From Dictyocoela muelleri (Eukaryota; Microsporidia): a DNA stretch of 16,804 nt. Below, piece after piece: positions 10,179 to 16,804 of this stretch (position 1 is its first letter; every line of letters starts with the position of its first letter). The position numbers and the translations under genes were made by a program. The stretch covers positions 1-16,804 of the forward strand of contig SDVU01000231.1 of NCBI GenBank assembly GCA_016256075.1. Direction: 5' to 3'. The notes beneath the pieces are model-generated. The model saw only the letters and a list, made by a program, of their open reading frames with translations. It did not search any database and had not been told where the DNA came from.

Positions 10179-10337
10179 ATTAAACAACAATTAATATTAA
10201 TAAATTTTTTAAAAAAACCATTTTTTTAAAAAACTTTTTATTTTTTATATCGGTTTATTTTTTTATATCGGCTTATTTTGAAAATGTCAAAAATTTTTTA
10301 TGATTTTAAGAAATATTTTTTGTGATCATCCTCTAGT

Positions 10338-10420
10338 GTAGTGTTTTCCAGACTTTATTTAATGCAATGACTTTCCTTTCATTTTTGCAATTTATCTAGG
10401 GACCCCCTGATGTTAAAAAA
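10338..10420 (+). repeat. Possible hAT-like end fragment inside Merlin-B
   Basis: TAGTGTTTTCCAGACTTTAT followed about 45 bases later by GGGACCCCCTGATG resembles the CAGTGNTTCCCAAACTT...GACCCCC ends of many hAT elements. No opposite end is found in the window. This could be a solo end, a small internal hAT derivative, or chance. Confidence 0.3.
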
Positions 10421-10565
10421 ATTTTAAAATTTTATTGAATAAATCAAATAAACTAATGATAGATTAAAAATCCAAATAAGATTATTATATTTTTTTTCGG
10501 TTATTACGGAGTTTGTAAATTTTTCTTTATGAGGAAATTTTAATCCGTAAGAGTAAATTACATTA

Positions 10566-10705
10566 TATTATTTTAAATAAACGTAAAATCGCAATTTATA
10601 TCTAGTATAATCATAATGTTTTTTTTCCTGTCTCAAATGAAATTTTAAAAAAATCCATAACTAGCAGGAAGAAAATATTATGATTATACTGAAGATAAAG
10701 GCAGC
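10566..10705 (+). repeat. Right diverged direct repeat (X') beside Merlin-B
   Basis: Diverged same-orientation partner of 9055-9230, beginning six bases after the right Merlin-B end. Matching blocks are listed under the left copy. Similarity may continue faintly to about 10730 (ATGGATTTTGTT against ATGGAATTATT), which would bring the left copy up to the Merlin end. Confidence 0.6.
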
Positions 10706-10901
10706 TAAAAAAATGCCGATGGATTTTGTTGTTTTTTTTTACAGCATTTTTCGGAAAAAATGCCGAAAAATATTAGATCTGCTGCAAAAAAAACCCGGAG
10801 TGAGCTGGTACAAAATACACACACCAGTAAAAAACCTTTTTTTTAAAAATTTTTAAATATATAAAAATAGATTTTTACATAAAATAAAGTTTGTATCTAT
10901 A
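10706..10901. other. Spacer with a GC-poor hairpin
   Basis: ATTTTTCGG (10746-10754) pairs with CCGAAAAAT (10763-10771) around 8 bases, and an overlapping pairing GCATTTTT/AAAAATGC is also possible. No coding sequence is seen. The stretch probably includes the 3' flank of Merlin-C, which the pogo-like element interrupts. Confidence 0.5.
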
Positions 10902-12011
10902 CAGTCAGATCTCCCTAATGTGAGCGCTCTCTAAAACGGACACAATGTAATTTGAACTGAAAAAGCAAAGTTTTTTTAGCATCAAATACTTATAAGTGTT
11001 TTATTAAAATTTAAATAATCTCTATTCTGAAAATGAAACAATAAAAGTAAAATTTTAGTATGTTTTACAATTATCGCAGATTATCAGAATTGAAAAAGTA
11101 AGTAAGATAAAAACCAAAAGTCCATGAAAAAGATAAAAATATTAAAAATATGATGAAAAATCCGATAATTTTACAGAAATCACTAGCAATATTGGTAAAT
11201 ATTTTCTAGGATCAATTAAGACTCCTTAACAATTAGTATTTAGGGCTTCAATAATTTTTCTACTCTAAATTCAAACCTATTGCTTAAGGATTAATATACA
11301 TTCTACTAAGACAAGAGTTTTACGATCACGAATTATATAAATATTTCAAACCAAAAATGAACTAAAAAAGATACACATTTATGATGCAATGGCGCCATAC
11401 ACTAAGCTCGTAATAATGTTACATAATGTTTATTAAGGAATCGGTTTTAAACCAAATGAAAATGCTAAAATCATCATATATGACGAAGTATAAAATTATG
11501 AGATTGTATTCATAGCGATTTTTACATATGTTCAGAATTGACAAATAGGATTCGTTATTTTCAGCTTATTAAAGTATCTTGGTAAAAATCATATGAAACA
11601 ATATTATGGATTATATATATGACCTAACAATTTTAAAAAGCATGAAATATTGAATCGAGATGCTCTTAGTCGTTTGTAAAATATAAAAATGATGTTATTA
11701 AACAACACTCCTATAATATTTATAAAGTATTAACTTAAAAGTTTTGATAATAAAAGCTAGTATAATTAAAATAATAGACTTTTTGTATAAGGAATACATA
11801 AAATGGAAATTGGTAATTTTATATTTTCAAAAATTATTAATTCCATCAGATGTTTTAATGTATTGTTTAAACTAATAAAGAAATTATATATAAAAAATTT
11901 TGTTAAAGAAATTAATTTATAATTTCATTTTTTCTTGATCTTCATATTAAGTTTACTTGAACATCAAGAAAAAAAATGAAAGTTAGTGTTCACATTAGGG
12001 GGATCTGACTG
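10902..12011. mobile_element. pogo/Tc1-like non-autonomous element, TA target
   Basis: Terminal inverted repeats start CAGTCAGATCTCCCTAATGTGA at 10902 and, from the other end (12011 inward), CAGTCAGATCCCCCTAATGTGA, with one mismatch in 22. Both ends are flanked by TA (10900-10901, 12012-12013), the duplication used by the Tc1/mariner/pogo group. The CAGT-N-AGATC-CC-TAATGTGA style is closest to pogo/Tigger ends. The 1110 bases are about half an autonomous pogo, and I cannot read a transposase in any frame. A near-terminal hairpin (11923-11939 with 11963-11981) lies at the right end. It lies at the C-terminal edge of Merlin-C. Confidence 0.85.
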
Positions 12012-12566
12012 TATATACCAATATCTAAAACATAAGAAGGTATTTTAATTAAATTCAAGATTTTGAATATGAAATCAGACTTGTTATTATAGTAATAGCA
12101 TATTTCTTTTATAAAGTCACTTCGTTTTTTAGTTTGTATCCCGTTCCTGACTTTATTTACTTTTTCAGTAATTATTGAAACATTCAACTGCTTGTGTATT
12201 TACCCCATTATCATAATTTTAAATTTATATTTACGACAGACAGTGGCGTGTTCAGTTAATAGACCCTTAAATGGCCTATGCACCATTTTAATCTGACCAA
12301 ATAGTAGTGTTAGCGGCTACTTGTTAAAAAATAAGAAGCAAAAGTTCTAATTCGTCTTTGTTTCGATTATAGTTGCAAAAACTTTTTAATATGATTATCT
12401 AATTCTATTATGCAAATTGCATGATTTTTATCTAAAGGTAAACCTCCCCTATGGCTTTGAACTTTGTAATTTTGAATGGCCTCGTCCACTTGTAATATTT
12501 TATTACTACACCCATTTTGTTAGATGAAAAATCCGGCTCTGGAACCCTATCAACAATTTTATTTAT

Positions 12567-12636
12567 TATCTATAAAATTGCCTTTTAAAAAAATTCAAAA
12601 AAAATTATAATGCTATATCTTGGAATTCTTGAAATA
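12567..12636 (+). repeat. Left copy of the 70 bp repeat flanking MULE-2
   Basis: Direct copy of 14775-14843, including CTATATCTTGGAATTCTTGA. On the minus strand it encodes part of Merlin-C (ISRIPRYSII...). It ends four bases before the left end of MULE-2, and weak similarity continues into those bases (AAGGCTA against ATAGCATA). By eye about 10-12 of 70 positions differ. Confidence 0.88.
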
Positions 12637-12723
12637 AGGCTACCCGCAGTTTCGCCGTTAGGTGGCGAAACGGCATATTTTTGGATTTTTTGCCACCAAA
12701 AATCATACCCTCAATGTATTGCG

Positions 12724-14639
12724 ATGAGATTAAAATATTTGATACGAAGCGAGGAAAAAATAAATTATTGTACAATGGACACTCTTAATACTTTCACAGA
12801 ACGTAAATAATACTGAGCATTGGCGTACCCCTTCACTTCGCCTAATTCCCACTTCGCACTATTCTTTCTTCACTCGTCCCAATGCCGTCAAATTCACATT
12901 ACGCCGAAAAATTTATATATAAAATTTCTTACCCTCTCATTTTGCTCAATTATAAATTCGCTCAATTCTCATTTTGCTCGAAATATTAAAAAGATTGATA
13001 AAAAAACAAACATGATCATTAATCATAATCAAAAAAAATATTTCGAACGCGAAACATATAAAAAGTTTTTTTTGTTAAACATTAAAACTAATGGTTAATA
13101 TAAATATAACTTTTCACTAATTAAATTGGTTTTTATGTTTAACAAGAAAAACTTTGCCGTCTATTGCTTTTTAAATACATTATATGAATATAATTAATGA
13201 TTAACAATGTTCCTTTTTATTCGTCAGTGTAATATTTTTTTGCAAAATTCGCATTTGGCAAAGTGAGAATTAAACGAATTATGAATTGTGCGAAGTGAGA
13301 ATTGGGCGAAGTGAGAATTGGGCGAGTGAGAATTGGGCGAAATGGGAGATAACCGAGCAAAGGAGATGTGTTAATGGAAAATGTAGAGGTTATATTATTA
13401 CAGGAGTAAATAATACGATAATTAGCATAAAATATCATGATGAATATGAGAAAAGTTATGATATAAATGTGCCTTGAGTATAAGAGATAAGTAACAAACG
13501 AGCTGTTAATACTAACAAGATGCCTAGAGATATCATTTCACCGGAATTAAAAATATCAATTCTTTTATTATAATGGAATTTCCCGAAATAAATAAAATGA
13601 AATAATAAAATAAAATAACAGAGTATATAAAAAGAATGAAAGTAAACATCATCAAAGTGATATTCCTGAAAAACATAAAAACATCGTACTACTATAAACT
13701 TTTTTACAATACGACAGTGGAATAAATTATTTGAACAGGTGCCTTATATTTAAAACAGATAAAAATATGGTTCTCACCAATAATGCCCAAAATTAGTCTT
13801 GCGACAGAACATATAAATCTTGTCAAAGAAAAATTTCGTAGATATATATAATAAAGGCAGATTTGATGAAATTACCGTTCCATTAGTTCGTATATTTATG
13901 AAAAATAAATGTAAAACAGCTTATTTAAATGCGTTTTATTGTTACAAATTAAAATTTGAGAGATAACGTCTACAATATTACTATTGATTCTTAAACGCGT
14001 CTTTGTCTGATTGAAAAAAATGTTCAGAATTAGCGTATATACGGGTGTTTTTTTTACTTTCTACAACTTTATACAGGATAATTTAACTTATGGGTTTTGT
14101 TAAAATTATAAGAGAAATTCACATACCAAAAATGTCCATGGAATGATCCTCGCATAATCTTTTGTTGCCCTTGATAACCTTGCTGATTAATTTAACAAAT
14201 TGTATTAATATATTCAAATAAAGAATCAAATAATAAACTTAAATAATTTTGGGATAATTTTAAATATTCTTATGGGAATCATATTTTTAAACAAAATTCT
14301 GAATTTTCAAAATTTTATTTACGATTTTGGTCTGTTAACGAAAGAAACCTTATAGATTTAAAAAAAACAAATAGTGTATTAGAAGTAAGGAATCGTTCTT
14401 TAAATGCCAATATTTATCAATCGAATCTAATTTTATATAAAATAAGAGAGATTTTGATGAAAAATATGCAATAGTCGAAAATAAAATTAAAAGATCATTT
14501 ATTAATATGCAATATGAACAACATTCTAGTGTCTCCCTTCAAATGCTAATGAAAAGAATATTTTACAAATTATAATGATTACTATGGTATTGAATTTTTA
14601 AAAGTAATAGGATTAGCATTAAAATTGAAGGAATTTTAA
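12724..14639 (+). pseudogene. MULE-2 transposase, heavily decayed, split by a foldback
   Basis: The N-terminal FLYWCH finger is cut in two. RGKNKLLYNGHS, YFHRT and TEHW lie at about 12752-12823; after the foldback the reading resumes with RRCVNGKCRGYIIT and IKYHDEYE (13361-13450). Then come PRDIISPELKISIL (13520s), YDSG and FKTDKN (about 13710-13765), CDRTYKSCQ with the first Asp at 13803-13805 (Arg for the usual Gly), VPLVRIFMKNKCKTAYLNAF, NITIDS (second Asp 13986-13988), YGCFFYFLQLYT, WSVNERNLIDL, KTNSVLEVRNRSLN with the candidate Glu, and an ending YYGIEFLKVIGLALKL that parallels the tail of MULE-1, with TAA at 14637-14639. Many stops and frame changes mark it as much older than MULE-1. 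The start at 12724 is a guess. Confidence 0.8.
12824..13354. mobile_element. 531 bp foldback element with 16 bp tandem repeats in its arms
   Basis: Long imperfect inverted repeat: left arm about 12824-13090, right arm about 13128-13354, loop under 40 bases. The outer part of each arm is an array of a 16 bp unit, GCGAAGTGAGAATTGG on the right (three clear units at 13290-13336 plus degenerate ones from 13257) and its complement CCAATTCTCACTTCGC on the left (12827-12985, degenerate). The inner parts pair through AAAGTTTTTCTTGTTAAACAT (13061-13088 with 13128-13155). GAGCATTGG (12815-12823) and GAGCAAAGG (13355-13363) look like a 9 bp target duplication with two changes. No coding capacity; open frames here are readings of the repeat. 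Confidence 0.85.
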
Positions 14640-14774
14640 GATTTATTAAATTGATTTTATCTAATTATTTTTTAAATGTTTATTTATTTATTTATTCATT
14701 TTTTTTGTGGCAAAAGGAAATTAAAAATCCGCCGTTTCGCAACCTGGTTGCGAAACGACGGATAACATATTTTT

Positions 14775-14843
14775 TATCTTTCAAATTGTCCTTTTAGAAA
14801 ATTAAAAAAATTTATAATACTATATCTTGGAATTCTTGAAATA
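14775..14843 (+). repeat. Right copy of the 70 bp repeat flanking MULE-2
   Basis: Partner of 12567-12636, ten bases outside the right MULE-2 end. On the minus strand it reads ISRIPRYSIINFFNF in frame with the N-terminal part of Merlin-C. This shows the repeat is target sequence and not part of the MULE. Confidence 0.88.
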
Positions 14844-15300
14844 TAGCATAATGCAATTTTAAATATCTGTTCTAATGACAAATTTAAATTTTTAAGAAAA
14901 CTATTTTTTTATTGAGATGTATTTTTTATAATTTTTGCAATTATTTTTATAAATCGCCAAATATAAAGATCAATACTTCTATTTTAAGATCTCAATAAAC
15001 ACGATTGCTTGTGAAATGAACAAAAATATTCTTTTAACAAATATTTGTTTTCATACACAAAAAAAAATAAATATAACCTCATTCCCTTTTTTCGATACGT
15101 TAAAGAAATTCAATAGGTTTATAAGGGTATCGAAAATTTAAATTAATTATCTGTCGCAAAATTTTTGATATTCATTGTTCATGATTTGATATTAAAAATA
15201 TTTTTTATTAATTATTCAATAAATTTTAATAATATTTGTCATAAAAAAAAATAAATAAAAATTTACAGAACTCTTATTTGTACAATATTTATTTTTTGTT

Positions 15301-15375
15301 GGCTTCCCGAAATTTGGGCCCGCTGTCAAATTTCGGAAAATGGTCTCTTTTTAAAAACCAAAATTTGGTACCCTA
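15301..15375. repeat. Palindromic probable left end of MULE-3
   Basis: CCGAAATTT (about 15306-15315) pairs with AAATTTCGG (about 15329-15338) across GGGCCCGCTGTC. The 13 bp perfect palindrome ACCAAAATTTGGT follows near 15357-15369. This lies just upstream of the MULE-3 start codon and recalls the palindrome-bearing ends of MULE-2. The matching right end is not in the window, so the terminus itself is unproven. Confidence 0.5.
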
Positions 15376-15400
15376 AATATTTATAAAATTTACTACCCCA

Positions 15401-16380
15401 ATGGAACTTCACAAGACTCGGATAGGAAAGTATATGATCTACTATAAGGCTTTTTATACACGAAACATAACCAGCAAAACGATACTATTATTTATAAGTG
15501 AAAACACAGACTATTTCCTAGATATATCACACTTTTCGAAGCTTTATTTGTCCAGAGATGGTAAGAAAACATAATTGCCACACGAATGATAGGGAAAATC
15601 AATCTATTCTGACCAAGCAAAAAAATGACAACTGCAAAGGATCGAATGATAAAATTGTGTCGATTTTCACATCAGAGACATCTTCTCTAAGCACTCCACA
15701 TCTATATACTCGAGTATTTTTGCAAATTTGAGAAATTATGATGCATGACTTCAAAATATTAGAAATTATTATATCGTTAGCCCCGAAGAAGATAATTACA
15801 TATCATTAAAATAATCTTTTTGCGGTAAAAAATTCATTTAATTTGACTTTGTATTATCATCAACAAGACGATATATAATATTTGTTTTTAATAATTTAGA
15901 GTTTTAATAAAAAATCTATAAAGAATTCTAATAGATGGTACATTTAGGTCATCTCCTGCTCTTTTTTATCGATTATTTTTCATCCAGGGTATTCGCTTAT
16001 TCAATACATCCCTTTTATTTATATATTGCTATAAGAAAGGACTGAAGATGTATACATTGAGATTTTTTCATATTTAAAAAGACATGATATATTGTGCCCT
16101 AGCATTGTCATAACATATTTTGAAAGTGCTTTAATGAACTCAGTTAGAGTGCTTAAAAATAACATTTTTTCATACAGATGTTTATTTCAGTACGGCCAAT
16201 GTATCTGGAAAAAAAACAGATTTTGGAGTTTTTAAATGATCATAAGAATAATTTACAAATTCGGTTATTTTTAAATTTTTTCCTAAATTTGCCATATTTA
16301 AAGCTTGATCGATGACTGAAGCATATCAATACATAAAAACGAACATTACACTCGCGAACAAACAAAGAGAATTTTCGGAT
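15401..16380 (+). pseudogene. MULE-3 transposase, C-terminally truncated
   Basis: ATG 15401 begins MELHKTRIGKYMIYYKAFYT, the approach to a FLYWCH finger whose Cys and His positions are mostly degraded. Next come NDKIVSIFTSE, SLSTPHLYTR and FLQ-LRNYDA (about 15645-15745), then the catalytic part: DGTFRSSPALFYRLFFI (first Asp 15934-15936), YIEIFSYLKRHDILCPSIVITYFESALMNS (the second catalytic position is Tyr, 16116-16118), RCLFQYGQCIWKK, and IRLFLNFFLNLPYLKL to YIKTNI. Several frame changes and stops. It breaks off at about 16380, where GGTAAAATTTTCCCCTAT, the probable end of Merlin-D, begins. The region carrying the candidate Glu is missing. Confidence 0.8.
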
Positions 16381-16384
16381 CTCG

Positions 16385-16431
16385 GGTAAAATTTTCCCCT
16401 ATCCATAATTAGAGGTAAAATTTTCCCCTAT
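16385..16431. repeat. Twin 18 bp repeat at the probable end of Merlin-D
   Basis: GGTAAAATTTTCCCCTAT occurs perfectly at 16385-16402 and 16414-16431, 11 bases apart. The first copy abuts the point where the MULE-3 reading is lost and both lie on the 3' side of the Merlin-D gene, so they probably form its terminal inverted repeat zone. The partner end is beyond the window. Confidence 0.75.
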
Positions 16432-16495
16432 TTTTTTAAAAATTAAAAATTATTATTATATTAATAATTAAGCATATAATTAACTCAGAAAATGA

Positions 16496-16804
16496 TTATT
16501 TTATTAGATCAAAAACATTTTCAAAGTTTTTCTTACCTATATTATCTTTCCACATCCATTCTTTCAAATATTCTTCGACATCATTCCCACTACTTCCCAT
16601 CAACTTTTTGAGCCTACTTTTTAATTTATTCCACAATGATTCAATAGTTTGTGTATTTACGCCATTTTGTGGATTTATAAAATTATAACTGTGATTTACT
16701 GTTTCATGATTATATCCTTGAGCCAGTAAGTTTGAATAACCTCTCCATTCATCACTCCAAATAATTGATCCCGGTCGACATATCTGATTTATTATTGGTA
16801 ATAA
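16496..16804 (-). CDS. Merlin-D transposase, C-terminal 102 residues, open to window edge
   Basis: An uninterrupted minus-strand frame from the window edge to TAA 16496-16498. It is the C-terminal third of an ISXO2-like/Merlin transposase: PGSIIWSDEWRGYSNL with the second catalytic Asp (16751-16753), NHETVNHSYNFINPQNG, VNTQTIESLWNKLKSRLKKL with the Glu (16640-16642), about 37 residues after the Asp as usual, then GSSGNDVEEYLKEWMWKDN and a short tail. Both catalytic residues visible here are intact and there is no stop or frame change, unlike every other transposase in the window. The part with the zinc ribbon and first Asp lies outside. It could be an active copy or simply a recent insertion. 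Confidence 0.92.
   Translation of the reverse strand, partial: LLPIINQICRPGSIIWSDEWRGYSNLLAQGYNHETVNHSYNFINPQNGVNTQTIESLWNKLKSRLKKLMGSSGNDVEEYLKEWMWKDNIGKKNFENVFDLIK

Larger units (their letters stand above)
9255..10560 (+). mobile_element. Merlin-B transposon with perfect ends
   Basis: The element is 1306 bp, the normal size for Merlin. TAATTTACTCTTACGGA at 9255-9271 is matched perfectly in inverse at 10544-10560, and similarity continues weakly inward (ATTTCCT). The broken Merlin transposase lies between them in the expected place. A clean 8-9 bp target duplication is not seen; instead longer diverged direct repeats lie outside both ends. A tandem of TATATCGG(T/C)TTATTTT at about 10245-10280 is in the 3' untranslated part. 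Confidence 0.85.
12641..14764 (+). mobile_element. MULE-2, with ~67 bp palindrome-bearing ends
   Basis: The element is 2124 bp including a nested foldback, so about 1.6 kb by itself. The ends, 12641-12707 and 14698-14764, are inverted repeats starting TACCCG/TATCCG and running to TTTGCCAC. Each contains its own palindrome: GTTTCGCC...GGCGAAAC (12649-12671) on the left and the perfect 12 bp CGTTTCGCAACC-T-GGTTGCGAAACG (14733-14757) on the right. It is inserted in opposite orientation in the Merlin-C gene. Flanking direct repeats are about 70 bp. Confidence 0.82.
12014..15182 (-). pseudogene. Merlin-C transposase, split by MULE-2
   Basis: Read on the minus strand. The N-terminal exon-like piece (15182-14775) starts at ATG 15182 and shows YENKYLL, SFHKQSCLL, DLYIWRF, then SIxKNSF-like SQ-KNSFLKNLNLSLEQIFKIA and ISRIPRYSIINFF. 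MULE-2 lies next. The C-terminal piece (12636-12014) resumes with a second copy of the ISRIPRYSII segment, then NKIVDRVPEPDFSSNKMG, VDEAIQNYKVQSHRGG (first Asp 12484-12486), QVAANTTIWSD (second Asp 12291-12293), TEHATVCRKYKF, NGVNTQAVECF (Glu 12183-12185), and GIQTKKRSDFIKEICYYYNN to LNLIKI. All three acidic codons survive but there are several stops and frame changes. Without MULE-2 and the repeat it would be about 310 codons, normal for Merlin. It is a different lineage from A, B and D. Confidence 0.88.

Noticed and set aside
8815-10282. Inverted pair AAAATATGCCGATATAAGAAAA / TTTTATATCGGCTTATTTT as element ends
   Set aside because: The match is partial and one member lies inside Merlin-B while the other is outside, so it cannot bound an element consistent with the perfect Merlin-B ends.
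10902-12011. Residual pogo transposase
   Set aside because: Short fragments such as KPKVHEKD looked suggestive, but no DDE or CENP-B motif could be followed in any frame.
12820-13438. Open frames with repeated NSHFA or ENWA residues
   Set aside because: These are translations of the 16 bp tandem repeat in the foldback arms, not a protein family. Only the part after about 13355 is real MULE-2 coding sequence.
15089-15136. TTTTCGATAC...GTATCGAAAA as a small inverted-repeat element
   Set aside because: It lies within the N-terminal coding part of Merlin-C; a 10 bp pair in AT-rich sequence is compatible with chance.

Overview
This is a very AT-rich (roughly three quarters A+T by eye) stretch of eukaryotic repeat DNA. 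I find no host gene, tRNA or rRNA. What can be read is a graveyard of transposable elements, mostly broken, many inserted into one another. The mix (several Merlin/IS1016-type transposons, compact MULEs with a FLYWCH finger, a DUF659-type hAT, a pogo-like deletion derivative and Ty3/Gypsy relics) fits a TE-rich microsporidian or a small invertebrate or protist genome. That placement is an inference from element content and base composition only.

Layout. 94-195: four copies of a palindromic 27-28 bp repeat, next to Merlin-A (about 196-873, minus), which keeps the N-terminal half of its transposase. 896-2479: MULE-1 (971-2390, plus), nearly whole, between two 79/78 bp direct repeats. 2858-3013: a 47 bp palindrome plus a solo half. 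3016-4797: Ty3/Gypsy fossil A (minus; protease, RT, RNase H). 4798-6866: a whole-length but broken hAT (plus) with matching ends and a degenerate 8 bp target duplication. 6867-8610: Ty3/Gypsy fossil B (minus; gag, protease). 9255-10560: Merlin-B (plus) with perfect 17 bp terminal inverted repeats, bracketed by diverged direct repeats. 10902-12011: a 1.1 kb pogo/Tc1-like derivative with TA target sites. 12014-15182: Merlin-C (minus), split by MULE-2 (12641-14764, plus), which is itself split by a 531 bp foldback element (12824-13354). About 15301-16380: MULE-3 (plus), cut off on its C-terminal side by the end of Merlin-D. 16385-16804: Merlin-D (minus), which runs out of the window with a clean reading frame.

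The nesting gives a relative order: Merlin-C, then MULE-2, then the foldback; MULE-3, then Merlin-D; a Gypsy background, then the hAT. The most unusual point is that both MULEs sit between direct repeats of about 70-80 bp, far longer than the 8-11 bp duplications this superfamily normally makes. For MULE-2 the repeated segment is recognisable Merlin-C coding sequence that must once have been single. Merlin-B shows a similar but older arrangement. The elements do not form a pathway together; their interest lies in insertion history, end structures and possible cross-mobilisation by Merlin-D type transposase.
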